Positions 35,208-42,836 of a stretch of 64,000 nt of DNA are shown here, piece after piece. Each line of letters begins with the position of its first letter. The stretch's first letter is position 1. The notes under the pieces are model-generated. The model was not told where the DNA came from. It ran no database searches and saw nothing but the letters and a program-made list of their open reading frames with translations. Origin of the DNA: JABGQS01 sp963666505 (GTDB lineage: Bacteria > Bacillota > Clostridia > Christensenellales > SZUA-584); assembly GCA_963666505.2 (NCBI GenBank), contig CAXXXL010000001.1, forward strand, positions 620,001 to 684,000. The letters are read 5' to 3'. A program made the translations under genes and the position numbers.

Positions 35208-35251
35208 AAACCTCCATTATGGTGTTTTATTTTACACCATTTTGGAGGTTT
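35208..35251 (-). promoter_or_regulatory. inverted repeat covering the IS256 transposase ribosome binding site
   Basis: AAACCTCCA (35208-35216) with TGGTGT (35220-35225) pairs with ACACCA (35234-35239) and TGGAGGTTT (35243-35251). On the minus strand the second arm contains the GGAGG just 7 nt before ATG 35201. As in the IS21 copies, transcripts entering from outside would hide the ribosome binding site. Confidence 0.55.
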
Positions 35252-35302
35252 ACACGAACTTTGAATGAGTCTCCCAATCGACTTTACACAAAAGTTTCTA
35301 CA

Positions 35303-36343
35303 CTACCTTAAGTTCCCTAGGGAACTGTGTGGTCTAAATTCGTTGTAATCTGTTCTCCATGCTTCCAGTTTACTTCTTGCATCGTCAATTGACAAGAACC
35401 AATTGATATTTAAACACTCATCTCACAGACTACCATTAAAAGGCTCGATATGCGCATTATCGGTAGGCTTGACGGGTCTGGAGAAATCAAGCTTAATGTT
35501 AGCAGAATACACCCACTCATCCAGTTTTTTCGATATAAACTAAGGCCCATTATCAACTCGGATTCTTTCCGGAACACCTCTGTCGCAGCAAATGGATTCT
35601 AGAGTCCCAACAACCTTTTCGCCGTTAATTATTTGGACTGCGTAAATTGCCAAGCATTCTCTGCTATGTATATCAATAATCGTTAATGCTCTGAAGCGTT
35701 TGCTGTTAAACAGGCAATCGGATACGAAATCCATCGCCCAGCATTCGTTTATCCCTGTTGTGTCTTGTCTCGGTATTCTAGCACCGCTTATGCGTTTTCT
35801 TTTGGTCTTGCATCGTAGATTCAGCCCTTCGTCACGATAAAGCCGGTAAACCCGCTTGTGATTTATCTTCCAACCTTCCCTACGAAGCAATATATGAATC
35901 CTCTTATATCCATATCTGACTCGTGATGCGGCTATATCTTTAATTCTCATCCTAAGCAACTCTTGTCTATCTGCCTTGCTTTTATACCGGAATGTCGATC
36001 TGTACATCTGAACAGCATTGCATCCTCTACACTCGCTGATTCCGTAATGCGCCTGAAGCCATTTGACAGCCTCTCGCTTAACTTCAGGCTTTAAAGCTTT
36101 TTTGACAGTACATCCTGAAGCATCTGCTTATCAAGGTTTAAATCCGCCACCAGCTTTTTTAGCTGCCTGTTCTCTTCCTCAAGTTGTTTTAGCTTTCGTA
36201 AATCGCTTGGCATCATGCCGCCGTATTTCTTCTTCCAACGGTAAAAGGTCTGTTCTGTTATACCCATCTTCCTAACAACTTCTTTTACTGGGGTTCCCTA
36301 ATGCAAAGGCAATCTGCTCCTCTGTAAATTTACTGGTCTTCAT
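35303..36343 (-). pseudogene. IS3-family element, OrfA and OrfB broken
   Basis: OrfA starts at ATG 36343 (GGAGGAAGAG upstream) as MKTSKFTEEQIAFAL, then a ~14-bp deletion and frameshift, then reads KEVVRKMGITEQTFYRWKKK to TTTAA at 36091. A slippery AAAAAAG precedes the OrfA stop. OrfB (YGYKRIHILLRREGWKINHK, CWAMDFVSDCLFNSKRFRAL, IRVDNGP) has a TAA at ~35540 and a TGA in FNGSL(TGA)DECLN before ending RPHSSLGNLR at 35303. Its OrfA start and leader are the parental type of the mosaic OrfA at 8000. Confidence 0.85.
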
Positions 36344-36497
36344 CGTCTCTTCCTCCCTTTGTTAGCTTATTTTATTTCAAAAACTAACATTTTGCAATTT
36401 TGATTTCAAATCAGCCGAAAAATTAGAAACCTTAAGCAATTCACTGGAATAGGCACAAGCTACAATTCTGCATATACAGGGGGAGATTGATGATTCG

Positions 36498-36719
36498 GTG
36501 GCGCAGGCAAGAAGGCTTAGAGAAGAGCTTACAGATGTGCAGGATGAACCTCAAGTAAAAGAGAAAGAAGCTAAAGAAGTGTCTGTAGTGGTTGAGTCTG
36601 TTAGGGGCTCATTAGTTATATATATAGTTTCGTTATTCACGGTTCTGCTATTGAGTATACAAATTACTATGTTGTTTTACAAAGTTGGCTTGTTCAAAAG
36701 AACTGGAGTAAAAAATTAG
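36498..36719 (+). CDS. coiled-coil plus single-TM small protein, probably 5'-truncated
   Basis: The 73 aa from GTG 36498 comprise an acidic/basic coiled-coil-like stretch (ARRLREELTDVQDEPQVKEK), then a transmembrane helix (SLVIYIVSLFTVLLLSIQIT) and a basic tail. The same frame continues upstream through one stop (EKLETLSNSLE*AQATILHI), so this is likely the C-terminus of a longer protein damaged when the adjacent IS3 inserted. It lies in the mobilization module before mobC. Such coil-TM proteins accompany relaxases in some mobile elements, but I do not recognise the family. Confidence 0.45.
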   Translation: MAQARRLREELTDVQDEPQVKEKEAKEVSVVVESVRGSLVIYIVSLFTVLLLSIQITMLFYKVGLFKRTGVKN

Positions 36720-37025
36720 TGAATTTATAAGAAACAAAGCGATCTACAAACAATTATTGACCTTATAAGGCCCCGTAAAAAGAGGTATATTTGCGTACCG
36801 TGTATATAACAAACAAAAAGCGGATATTGATGCAGCAAGCATAGAGTTTGCAACTGCAACCTCGTATTGTTGGGAGTACCCAAACCCCTAATAACACCGC
36901 ACAATGCGGGATAAATTTGAAAGCCAACTATATAAAAGTCAAGTAAAAATTGACGAATAAATAGTTGCACGATAAAAAGAGGTAAAAACCTCAAAAGAAC
37001 CTTGAAAAATTAATATGGTTAGAGC
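36720..37025 (+). other. mobile-element intergenic DNA with AACCTTGA motif
   Basis: A short unassigned frame (VKRGIFAYRVYNKQKADIDA to WEYPNP, about 36774-36890) lacks a convincing start. At 36994-37018, AAAGAACCTTGAAAAATTAA followed by TATGG matches 42511-42535 with two mismatches. Immediately after is the end of the IS110 element. Confidence 0.4.
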
Positions 37026-38213
37026 TTAATTTTGAGGAACGAAGGCGCGGTTATATTTAAGAACCGAAAAAACGACCCTGACGAGCTTCTTATAAACATG
37101 GCCAAGGGCGACAAGATGATGCTTTCCCTCCTTGCGTTTTCTAGCGTAATAATCGGCAAAAGTGCTGTCATTATGAATAATAAGTGATGAAGCAATATGA
37201 AAAGCCCACCTCAAATATGATGATCCACGTTTGGATAAAGTAATCTTGTTTGCGTTATAGTTACCCGACTGGTAGACACCGGGATCAAGACCGGCGAACG
37301 CAAGCAGCTTGTCCGCAGATTTGAAGCGCAAAATGTCACCTATTTCTCCGACGATGATGGCGCCAGTCACATAGCTGATACCTGGGATGGATAAAATGAC
37401 CGGGCAATGTACATCCATGATTTTGCGGATTTCAGCTTCGTAGACCTTGATGTGTTTGCGCAAAGTGCGAATAATCTCTACACACAGCTTAATCTGGATG
37501 GCGTAGAGTTCGTCTTTATCGCCGATTGTAGTCTTGACCAGTTCCTTGATCAAAGCGGCTGTTTGCTGCCCGTGTTGCCCATTCGAGTGCTTTCTAATTG
37601 TGTTTGTCAGACCATCAATTCTCGCTTTAGCGATATTAGATGGAGTGCCGTACTTGTGCAGTATTTCAAGTGAAACATTGATATGAAGTGAAGAAAACAC
37701 TGATAAATACTCAGGAAACACCGTTGTAATAAGAACATGCAGCTCCTGCTTATGCTTGGTCAATTGCTTAACCAGAGAAATCCTACACCTTGATAATGAT
37801 TTTAGAGAACGGCTGTGGTATGATGCAAGGGTATAGGGTTTGAACTCTTGATTTCGCATGAGAAACATACAAATGGACTTGGCGTCAATTGTATCGGTTT
37901 TTGTTTTACGAACAGAAGATGCCTTACGCTCCATATTGGTGAGCAGTGGGTTGATCAGCATGGTATCAAAGCCATTAACGACAAGGTAACACAGGATATT
38001 ATGGCTGTAATGTCCAGTGGATTCAAGCCCTATACGCACATTATCATCACCTAGCTTATTCATCAAATCAAGGATGAGCGTTTTCAATTCTTCGAATCCT
38101 TTGCTGTCATTGTTAATAGTAAGAAGCTGTCCAGATTGCAAATTTGCGTTGCTGACGATGTAACAGTCATGTTTATTGCTTGCGACATCAATACCTACAT
38201 AAATCATATTCAT
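37026..38213 (-). CDS. IS110-family transposase
   Basis: A 395-aa DEDD transposase with an N-terminal RuvC-like domain (MIYVGIDVASNKHDCYIV with the first Asp, GLESTGHYSHNIL, KTKTDTIDAKSICMFL with the paired Asp) and a C-terminal Transposase_20 domain (ILSIPGISYVTGAIIVGEIG, FAGLDPGVYQSG, LSKRGSSYLRWAFHIAS) containing the nucleophilic Ser region. ATG 38213 (MNMIYVG) has AGGGGT upstream; the 14 residues before it in the frame are probably untranslated. IS110 enzymes use a bridge RNA transcribed from the element's non-coding end to choose target and donor. The gene looks intact. Confidence 0.93.
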   Translation of the reverse strand: MNMIYVGIDVASNKHDCYIVSNANLQSGQLLTINNDSKGFEELKTLILDLMNKLGDDNVRIGLESTGHYSHNILCYLVVNGFDTMLINPLLTNMERKASSVRKTKTDTIDAKSICMFLMRNQEFKPYTLASYHSRSLKSLSRCRISLVKQLTKHKQELHVLITTVFPEYLSVFSSLHINVSLEILHKYGTPSNIAKARIDGLTNTIRKHSNGQHGQQTAALIKELVKTTIGDKDELYAIQIKLCVEIIRTLRKHIKVYEAEIRKIMDVHCPVILSIPGISYVTGAIIVGEIGDILRFKSADKLLAFAGLDPGVYQSGNYNANKITLSKRGSSYLRWAFHIASSLIIHNDSTFADYYARKRKEGKHHLVALGHVYKKLVRVVFSVLKYNRAFVPQN

Positions 38214-38483
38214 ACCCCTAAATTGAATTTGATAAATTGTAGCGAACGCTAACAAATAATAATCACATGTAACCTAGTTCTTTATAACCTGTCAGGATCA
38301 ATCGATCTGCAGTAACCAACTCATAACCATATTAATTATTATTGTAGCTATATCCTTTCCGAATCAGTCTTAAAAGCTGTAGGAAAACACATAATAGTCT
38401 ACAATTTAACAACCAGATTATACTACATCAGGCTTATGGGTTAGCCTACGAATATAACCTAAATACAATATACTAGGACAAAC
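38214..38483 (-). ncRNA. candidate IS110 bridge-RNA region plus mob-gene leader
   Basis: 270 bp without a gene, upstream of the IS110 transposase, where bridge RNAs of IS110-group elements are encoded. AATTAATATGGTTA occurs inverted at 37008-37021 (+) and 38337-38324 (-), flanking the transposase and possibly marking element ends. If so, the RNA would lie in about 38214-38325. The remaining part up to 38483 belongs to the mobC leader and includes AGGCT(8 nt)AGCCT at 38430-38447, an oriT-like inverted repeat. RNA structure was not modelled. Confidence 0.3.
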
Positions 38484-38786
38484 ATGAGAAATAACAATAA
38501 CCAGGTAGTCTTTCATTTAAACGATATAGACTATGACCACTTAATAAAACAGATTGATACAAGCGGCTTAACTAAAGCAGCATATTTTAGAAAGCTGATA
38601 CGAGGACAAAATATTAAATCAAAAATACATGATGGGTATAACGAGTTGGTATGCGAGATTTCAAAGATCGGCAGTGATATAAACAGAATAGCATATCGAG
38701 CAAACATAGCAGGATTTACACAGGACAGTAAAACAGCATTGGCTTTGCTGGAAAAGTGTATAGAGCTAATGAGGGAAATGAGGTGA
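38484..38786 (+). CDS. mobC: MobC-family relaxosome protein
   Basis: A 100-aa accessory protein of MOBP-type mobilization, which binds oriT and helps the relaxase nick. The ribbon-helix-helix-like N-terminus is QVVFHLNDIDYDHLIKQIDT, then SGLTKAAYFRKLIRG, and the MobC signature is KIGSDINRIAYRANIAG near residues 60-76. It lies 4 bp before the relaxase gene, consistent with one operon. IS110 is inserted just upstream, so its promoter may be disrupted or supplied by the element. Confidence 0.88.
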   Translation: MRNNNNQVVFHLNDIDYDHLIKQIDTSGLTKAAYFRKLIRGQNIKSKIHDGYNELVCEISKIGSDINRIAYRANIAGFTQDSKTALALLEKCIELMREMR

Positions 38787-38790
38787 TAAG

Positions 38791-40230
38791 TTGGCAATAA
38801 CAAAGATAATAGCGCTGAAAGCAAGGATGGATGCTGCAATAAACTATGTAACAAATAAAGAAAAGGCTGTACTTAGAAACGCAGTAGCATATGCGGTTAA
38901 TCCGGATAAAAACATGGGAAGAGTTTTAGAAGGCTCAAGCGGATGCAGTATAGACAATGCTCATTTGCAAATGAAAGAAACGAAGGATAGGTACGGAAAG
39001 AAAGGAGGAGTACTAGGGTATCACATAATACAATCGTTTGCTCCAAACGAAGTGACGCCAGAGCAGGCATTTGAAATATCAAGTGAGTTTGTGTACAGAT
39101 ACTTAGCTTTGAAATATGAAGCGGTTTGGTCAACGCACGTGGACAGAAACCATACCCATAGTCACATTGTGTTTAACTCGGTATCATACACGGACGGTAA
39201 GAAGTACGTTAGTAACAGAAAAACATATGCAGAGATTCAGAGAATAAGCGATGAGATATGCGCAGAATACGGATTGTCAGTAATAGTACCGTCAAAGCAA
39301 AATAGAACACTATCGTATTCTGACTGGGACAGCGTACAAAACGGTAATAAGACATATAGACAGAGGATAAAAGAAGACATCGACCAAGCTGTTTCCGAAC
39401 CGTTTTCATATGGCGAGTTTTTAGCAACTATGGAGGAGATGGGATACGACGTAAAGACAGGGAAATACTTAGCGTTTAGACCGCCGGGCAAAGAGCGGTT
39501 TTCAAGAGGACATAATCTAGGAGAGGGTTACAGCAAGGAAGAAATAAGAGTGAAAATAGAAAAGAGTCCGCTGCCGCCGATTGGTACATACCCTGAGCTG
39601 ACGACACACCAGAAACAACAATTTGAAAGAAGCAAGTATATGCCCAATGTTGAACGTAAATATTGGCGATGGATGTTCATGCTCGGCTTGGTGAAAAAGC
39701 GACAGGCACAACCAAGAATGACAAAGTATTTAAAGGCTGAACTAGAAAAGTTAGAACGATATAAGGAGCAGCAAAAGTTCCTCAAAACGCATGGAATAGG
39801 GACAACGAACGAATTTTATAATTACAAAACAAAATTGAAAGATATGCTTGAAGAACACAAGCTGTTACTCATTCCGATTAATACCGAACAAAAAAAGAAC
39901 AAGACGGTATTCAAAGCACTTGCTGATATAAGTAAATATGAACACTCATACAATATGTATCTGGATGGATACGGTACATTAAAAGATGAACACGAGCTAT
40001 ACGTAAACGCAAAAACCAAGCTGAACAAGCAGCCGATCAATGAAATTCGGCAGAAGAAAATCTATTTGTACAAGCTCAAAGAGGAAATCAAGAAGGGAGT
40101 ACGAGGTGTGCGAAGTGAGCTTAGGATTTGCAGAAACATTGAGGATACAATTGAACACATGAAAGAAAAAGAAACTTTAATTGAAAACCAGGCTAAGAAT
40201 AAAGACAAGACAGCGAAAGAAAGAGAGTAA
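38791..40230 (+). CDS. MobA/VirD2-type relaxase
   Basis: A 479-aa relaxase that nicks oriT and pilots single-stranded DNA during conjugative mobilization. TTG 38791 has GAGGTGA upstream. The Relaxase domain occupies residues ~5-240, with a Tyr in the N-terminal region (INYVTNKEKA), YHIIQSFAPNEVTPEQAFEI, and the histidine triad THVDRNHTHSHIVFN that binds metal. The C-terminal half is charged and coiled-coil-rich (ELEKLERYKEQQKFLKTHGI), typical of Firmicutes MOBP enzymes. No type IV secretion genes are in the window, so the element would be mobilizable, not self-transmissible, as far as seen. Confidence 0.93.
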   Translation: MAITKIIALKARMDAAINYVTNKEKAVLRNAVAYAVNPDKNMGRVLEGSSGCSIDNAHLQMKETKDRYGKKGGVLGYHIIQSFAPNEVTPEQAFEISSEFVYRYLALKYEAVWSTHVDRNHTHSHIVFNSVSYTDGKKYVSNRKTYAEIQRISDEICAEYGLSVIVPSKQNRTLSYSDWDSVQNGNKTYRQRIKEDIDQAVSEPFSYGEFLATMEEMGYDVKTGKYLAFRPPGKERFSRGHNLGEGYSKEEIRVKIEKSPLPPIGTYPELTTHQKQQFERSKYMPNVERKYWRWMFMLGLVKKRQAQPRMTKYLKAELEKLERYKEQQKFLKTHGIGTTNEFYNYKTKLKDMLEEHKLLLIPINTEQKKNKTVFKALADISKYEHSYNMYLDGYGTLKDEHELYVNAKTKLNKQPINEIRQKKIYLYKLKEEIKKGVRGVRSELRICRNIEDTIEHMKEKETLIENQAKNKDKTAKERE

Positions 40231-40645
40231 CATCGCTCAAGGCTCCTGAAGTGGCTCAACAAATACATCAACATGGCTCCAATGTTGGCTCATTAGCAGC
40301 GATGTGGAGCCAGCAATGGAGCCACATATATTCAAATACAAAGATTGGGAGAAATAAAATGTGAACATTTTATGAAGTTTTGCGGATTAGGGTAATCAAA
40401 AGGGGGTCTGAGTGTCCTATATAGTGAGGGGGTATTTTTACTCCTCACTTATGCAGGTAAATCTGTATTGATGTGAACCTTGATAAATACGGCTGATATA
40501 GCCGTCATAGAGAAAGAGTGTAAATACACTAACTGCTCCGCCCCGATGAAGGGCAGCGACAAAAGCGGCACCGCCAAGACCACCTGTATGATTTGGTAGC
40601 ATATAAAACTGATTGTATCAAAGGTGCATAGCGACAAATGCCGGC

Positions 40646-40762
40646 TTTAAAACAATCTATGGTGGATTGTATCGCAATGAAAAGAACAGGGATAATGATA
40701 CTTCTGTCCAGTCACAGCTTATACGCAATGAGGGCAGCTTCGAGAAATCCTCGAAGGGGTGA
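40646..40762 (+). pseudogene. possible serine-recombinase N-terminal scrap
   Basis: One frame reads TIYGGLYRNEKNRDNDTSVQ then SQLIRNEG and stops at 40760. The pattern LYxR...D(N/D)xSVxxQ resembles the start of large serine recombinases used by conjugative transposons, and the location between relaxase and xis/int genes fits. Without catalytic Ser context the call is weak. Confidence 0.25.
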
Positions 40763-40979
40763 GATTCCCATGATAAGCGCTGACTACGCTTAGTTTACAA
40801 CTCTTGCCCACGAGCTTGGGGAATAGCACAAAATGAAGCTTAATTTATATCATAAAATATGAGGACTGCTCTATTGTTGTTTCAAAGAATAACCGCACTA
40901 GGGCGGTCCTTATCCTTCTGAGAAAAGCTTTTGCTTATCTAAAACATATTTGAATGCGATTTAATATGATACTCGATAT

Positions 40980-41007
40980 TTGTATTTTTGTCTAAATGTG
41001 GTATAGT
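40980..41007 (+). promoter_or_regulatory. promoter of the LCP gene
   Basis: TTGTAT (40980-40985), 16-bp spacer, TATAGT (41002-41007), about 40 nt before the LCP start. It matches the vegetative consensus reasonably well. Not tested. Confidence 0.45.
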
Positions 41008-41053
41008 AAAATTTAGGATGTAAAATAATATTGTAATAACGGAAGATTAGTTT

Positions 41054-42145
41054 ATGAAAATAGAAGATTTAGAGAATAAGAAAAAAATAACAAAATCACC
41101 GAAGTTCAAGGTGCGTTTAACCGCACTAATAATACTTATTGTGCTGCTGTTTGGCTTTGGAGTGTATTTACTGATAGATTATTTCAACCTGGATTCATTG
41201 CAAAAGGTATGGAGTGATCTTGGATTTGATGAAAATGAAGTTATTGATGAGTATGAAGTTATTGATGAATATGAAGTTATTGATGAATATGAAACCGAAC
41301 CTGAAGCAGTAAGTTTAGACGAAGTTGAGTTTTTAGGCGGTGATATTGAAGTTATAGAAAAAGATAATGAAGTGGTAGACATATTGCTTATTGGTGTTGA
41401 TAATAGAGACAGTGAGAAGTTTACAGGACGGTCAGACGTTCTCATGGTTTTGAGAATAGATAAATCCAGTGGCGAGATTAAGCTCGCTTCATTCATGCGC
41501 GATACGCTTGTAGCGATAGAAGGACATAACAAAAACCGGATAAATACGGCATACCGTTTTGGGAGTACTGACCTTATATATCTTACAATGGAGCAAAATT
41601 ACGGCATTGCACCCGACTACTATATGGTGGTCAACTTCTTTGGCATGGAAGACATAATTGATGCTATGGATGGGGTTGATATAGAACTGCAAAGTAAAGA
41701 GTTATACTTTATGAATTTAAACATTGACGAAGTGAATGCATTAGATAGGAGTGGGAAAGTCTCACACGTAAAATCGTCGGGTTTACAGCACCTTAACGGA
41801 AGACAGGCAGTTGCGTATATGAGAATAAGAAAGCTTGGTGGAGATGCCGAAAGGGTTGGAAGGCAGCAAACGGTGCTCAACGCGCTGTTTGACAAGGCAA
41901 CTTCTTTGAGTGTAGGGCGGTTGCCATATTTGATAGAAGCGCTATCGCAGTATGTTAGGACAGATATTCCACTTACAAAGATGATAAGCATAGGTGCGTC
42001 AATAATTGATATGGACAGTTCAGCACTAAAGAAGTTCACATATCCGCAGGATTACAAAAGCAGAAATTATAAAGATATGGCAATTATTCTACCGGTTAAT
42101 TTAGAAGAAGAGATACTCAAGCTTAAAGATTTCTTAGAAAACTGA
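41054..42145 (+). CDS. LytR-CpsA-Psr family cell-wall polymer ligase
   Basis: A 363-aa protein with a short cytosolic N-terminus, one transmembrane helix (residues ~22-44, LTALIILIVLLFGFGVYLLI), an acidic linker containing three imperfect VIDEYE repeats, then the LCP domain: VDILLIGVDNRD, GRSDVLMVLRIDK, ASFMRDTLVAI, NRINTAYRFGS, FGMEDIIDAMDGVDIEL, QAVAYMRIRK with the conserved Arg, and GDAERVGRQQTVLNAL. LCP enzymes transfer undecaprenyl-linked teichoic acid or capsule to peptidoglycan outside the membrane. Its place between relaxase and xis/int, inside a mobile module downstream of a TagO/CDP-polyol cluster, suggests it serves that polymer. It has its own promoter and terminator. Confidence 0.93.
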   Translation: MKIEDLENKKKITKSPKFKVRLTALIILIVLLFGFGVYLLIDYFNLDSLQKVWSDLGFDENEVIDEYEVIDEYEVIDEYETEPEAVSLDEVEFLGGDIEVIEKDNEVVDILLIGVDNRDSEKFTGRSDVLMVLRIDKSSGEIKLASFMRDTLVAIEGHNKNRINTAYRFGSTDLIYLTMEQNYGIAPDYYMVVNFFGMEDIIDAMDGVDIELQSKELYFMNLNIDEVNALDRSGKVSHVKSSGLQHLNGRQAVAYMRIRKLGGDAERVGRQQTVLNALFDKATSLSVGRLPYLIEALSQYVRTDIPLTKMISIGASIIDMDSSALKKFTYPQDYKSRNYKDMAIILPVNLEEEILKLKDFLEN

Positions 42146-42163
42146 GATATAACAAATCAAACA

Positions 42164-42199
42164 AGACCGTCTGAAAAGATATGGGCGGTCTATTCTTTT
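42164..42199 (+). terminator. terminator after the LCP gene
   Basis: AGACCG (42164-42169) and CGGTCT (42186-42191) form the stem, followed by ATTCTTTT. It is 19 bp after the LCP stop. Confidence 0.6.
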
Positions 42200-42549
42200 G
42201 CCTTTTAATAGCTTGGAATTAAAAGATGATAATCATTTAGCAATTTTTTTTGGTTAAAATTGCTCAGCTTAGCTTCTGCTTATTTTCAAAACTTTGTACT
42301 CATTAACCTACATAGCTCTATTTCATTTTGGAGACCATCTTCGCTTGTTTTGAACAAGCTGAATATTGATAAGTTCGAAGGATTACACTGAAGCTGATCG
42401 GTTAACAGCGCAAAGAGAAAAGGAGGTATTTTCAGAAATCTTACATAAGGCGAAAGAGGCGAGGTAGCGGAAGGAAAATGAATAAAAGCAGTATCGCGGT
42501 ATGAGCCGCTAAAAGAACCTTGACAACTTAATATGGAGGTAATAATTAT
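42200..42549 (+). other. non-coding leader of the excisionase gene with decayed coding scrap
   Basis: An open stretch at 42378-42467 reads KDYTEADRLTAQREKEVFSE then ILHKAKEAR and stops. It is helical and charged, a likely remnant of a mobile-element protein. At 42511-42535, AAAGAACCTTGACAACTTAA followed by TATGG is repeated at 42617-42637 inside xis. GGAGG at 42534-42538 serves the ATG at 42550. Confidence 0.4.
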
Positions 42550-42831
42550 ATGACAGAAAGGTCTGAAATCGTAAAAAAAGGAATTGATATAACACAAGAA
42601 TATGGTAAAATGGAGTCAAAGAACCTTGACAACTTAATAAAGAGTTTTGATGAAATGCCTTTATTCTTGAGTGTAGAAGATGTTTCACTGGTCTTTAATA
42701 TCGGAAGAAACAGTACGTATAATCTTTTTAATAGCACAGAGTTTCCAACGATAAAAATTGCAGGACAATTTCGGATATGCAAGGACGATTTGATAGGTTG
42801 GCTTCAAAAACAAAAATATCAAAGGAAGTGA
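42550..42831 (+). CDS. excisionase-like MerR/HTH_17 DNA-binding protein
   Basis: A 93-aa protein. The C-terminal two thirds (residues ~38-90) is an HTH_17/excisionase domain: LFLSVEDVSLVFNIGRNSTY, NLFNSTEFPTIKIAGQFRIC and DDLIGWLQKQ. The N-terminal part carries KNLDNLIKSFDEM, encoded partly by the AACCTTGACAACTTAATA motif. It lies 5 bp before the integrase gene, the usual xis-int order, and would bias the integrase toward excision. Confidence 0.88.
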   Translation: MTERSEIVKKGIDITQEYGKMESKNLDNLIKSFDEMPLFLSVEDVSLVFNIGRNSTYNLFNSTEFPTIKIAGQFRICKDDLIGWLQKQKYQRK

Positions 42832-42836
42832 AAACT

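Larger units (their letters stand above)
40231..41053 (+). other. 823-bp non-coding stretch of the mobile module
   Basis: It starts with short TGGCTC/GAGCCA repeats (about 40250-40325) that can pair. GAACCTTGATAAATA at 40475 is another copy of the recurring motif. A conserved-looking stretch around 40536-40600 has no open frame. A possible recombinase scrap is listed separately. A promoter for the LCP gene lies at the end. Confidence 0.4.

Noticed and set aside
40303..40324. Possible second attachment site: TGGAGCCAC matches the end of tRNA-Thr (44115)
   Set aside because: Only nine bases match and the sequence lies in a cluster of GAGCCA repeats, so chance is likely.
41239..41299. Short tandem repeat in the LCP gene as a phase-variation site
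   Set aside because: The units keep the reading frame (VIDEYE repeats), so length changes would not switch the gene off.
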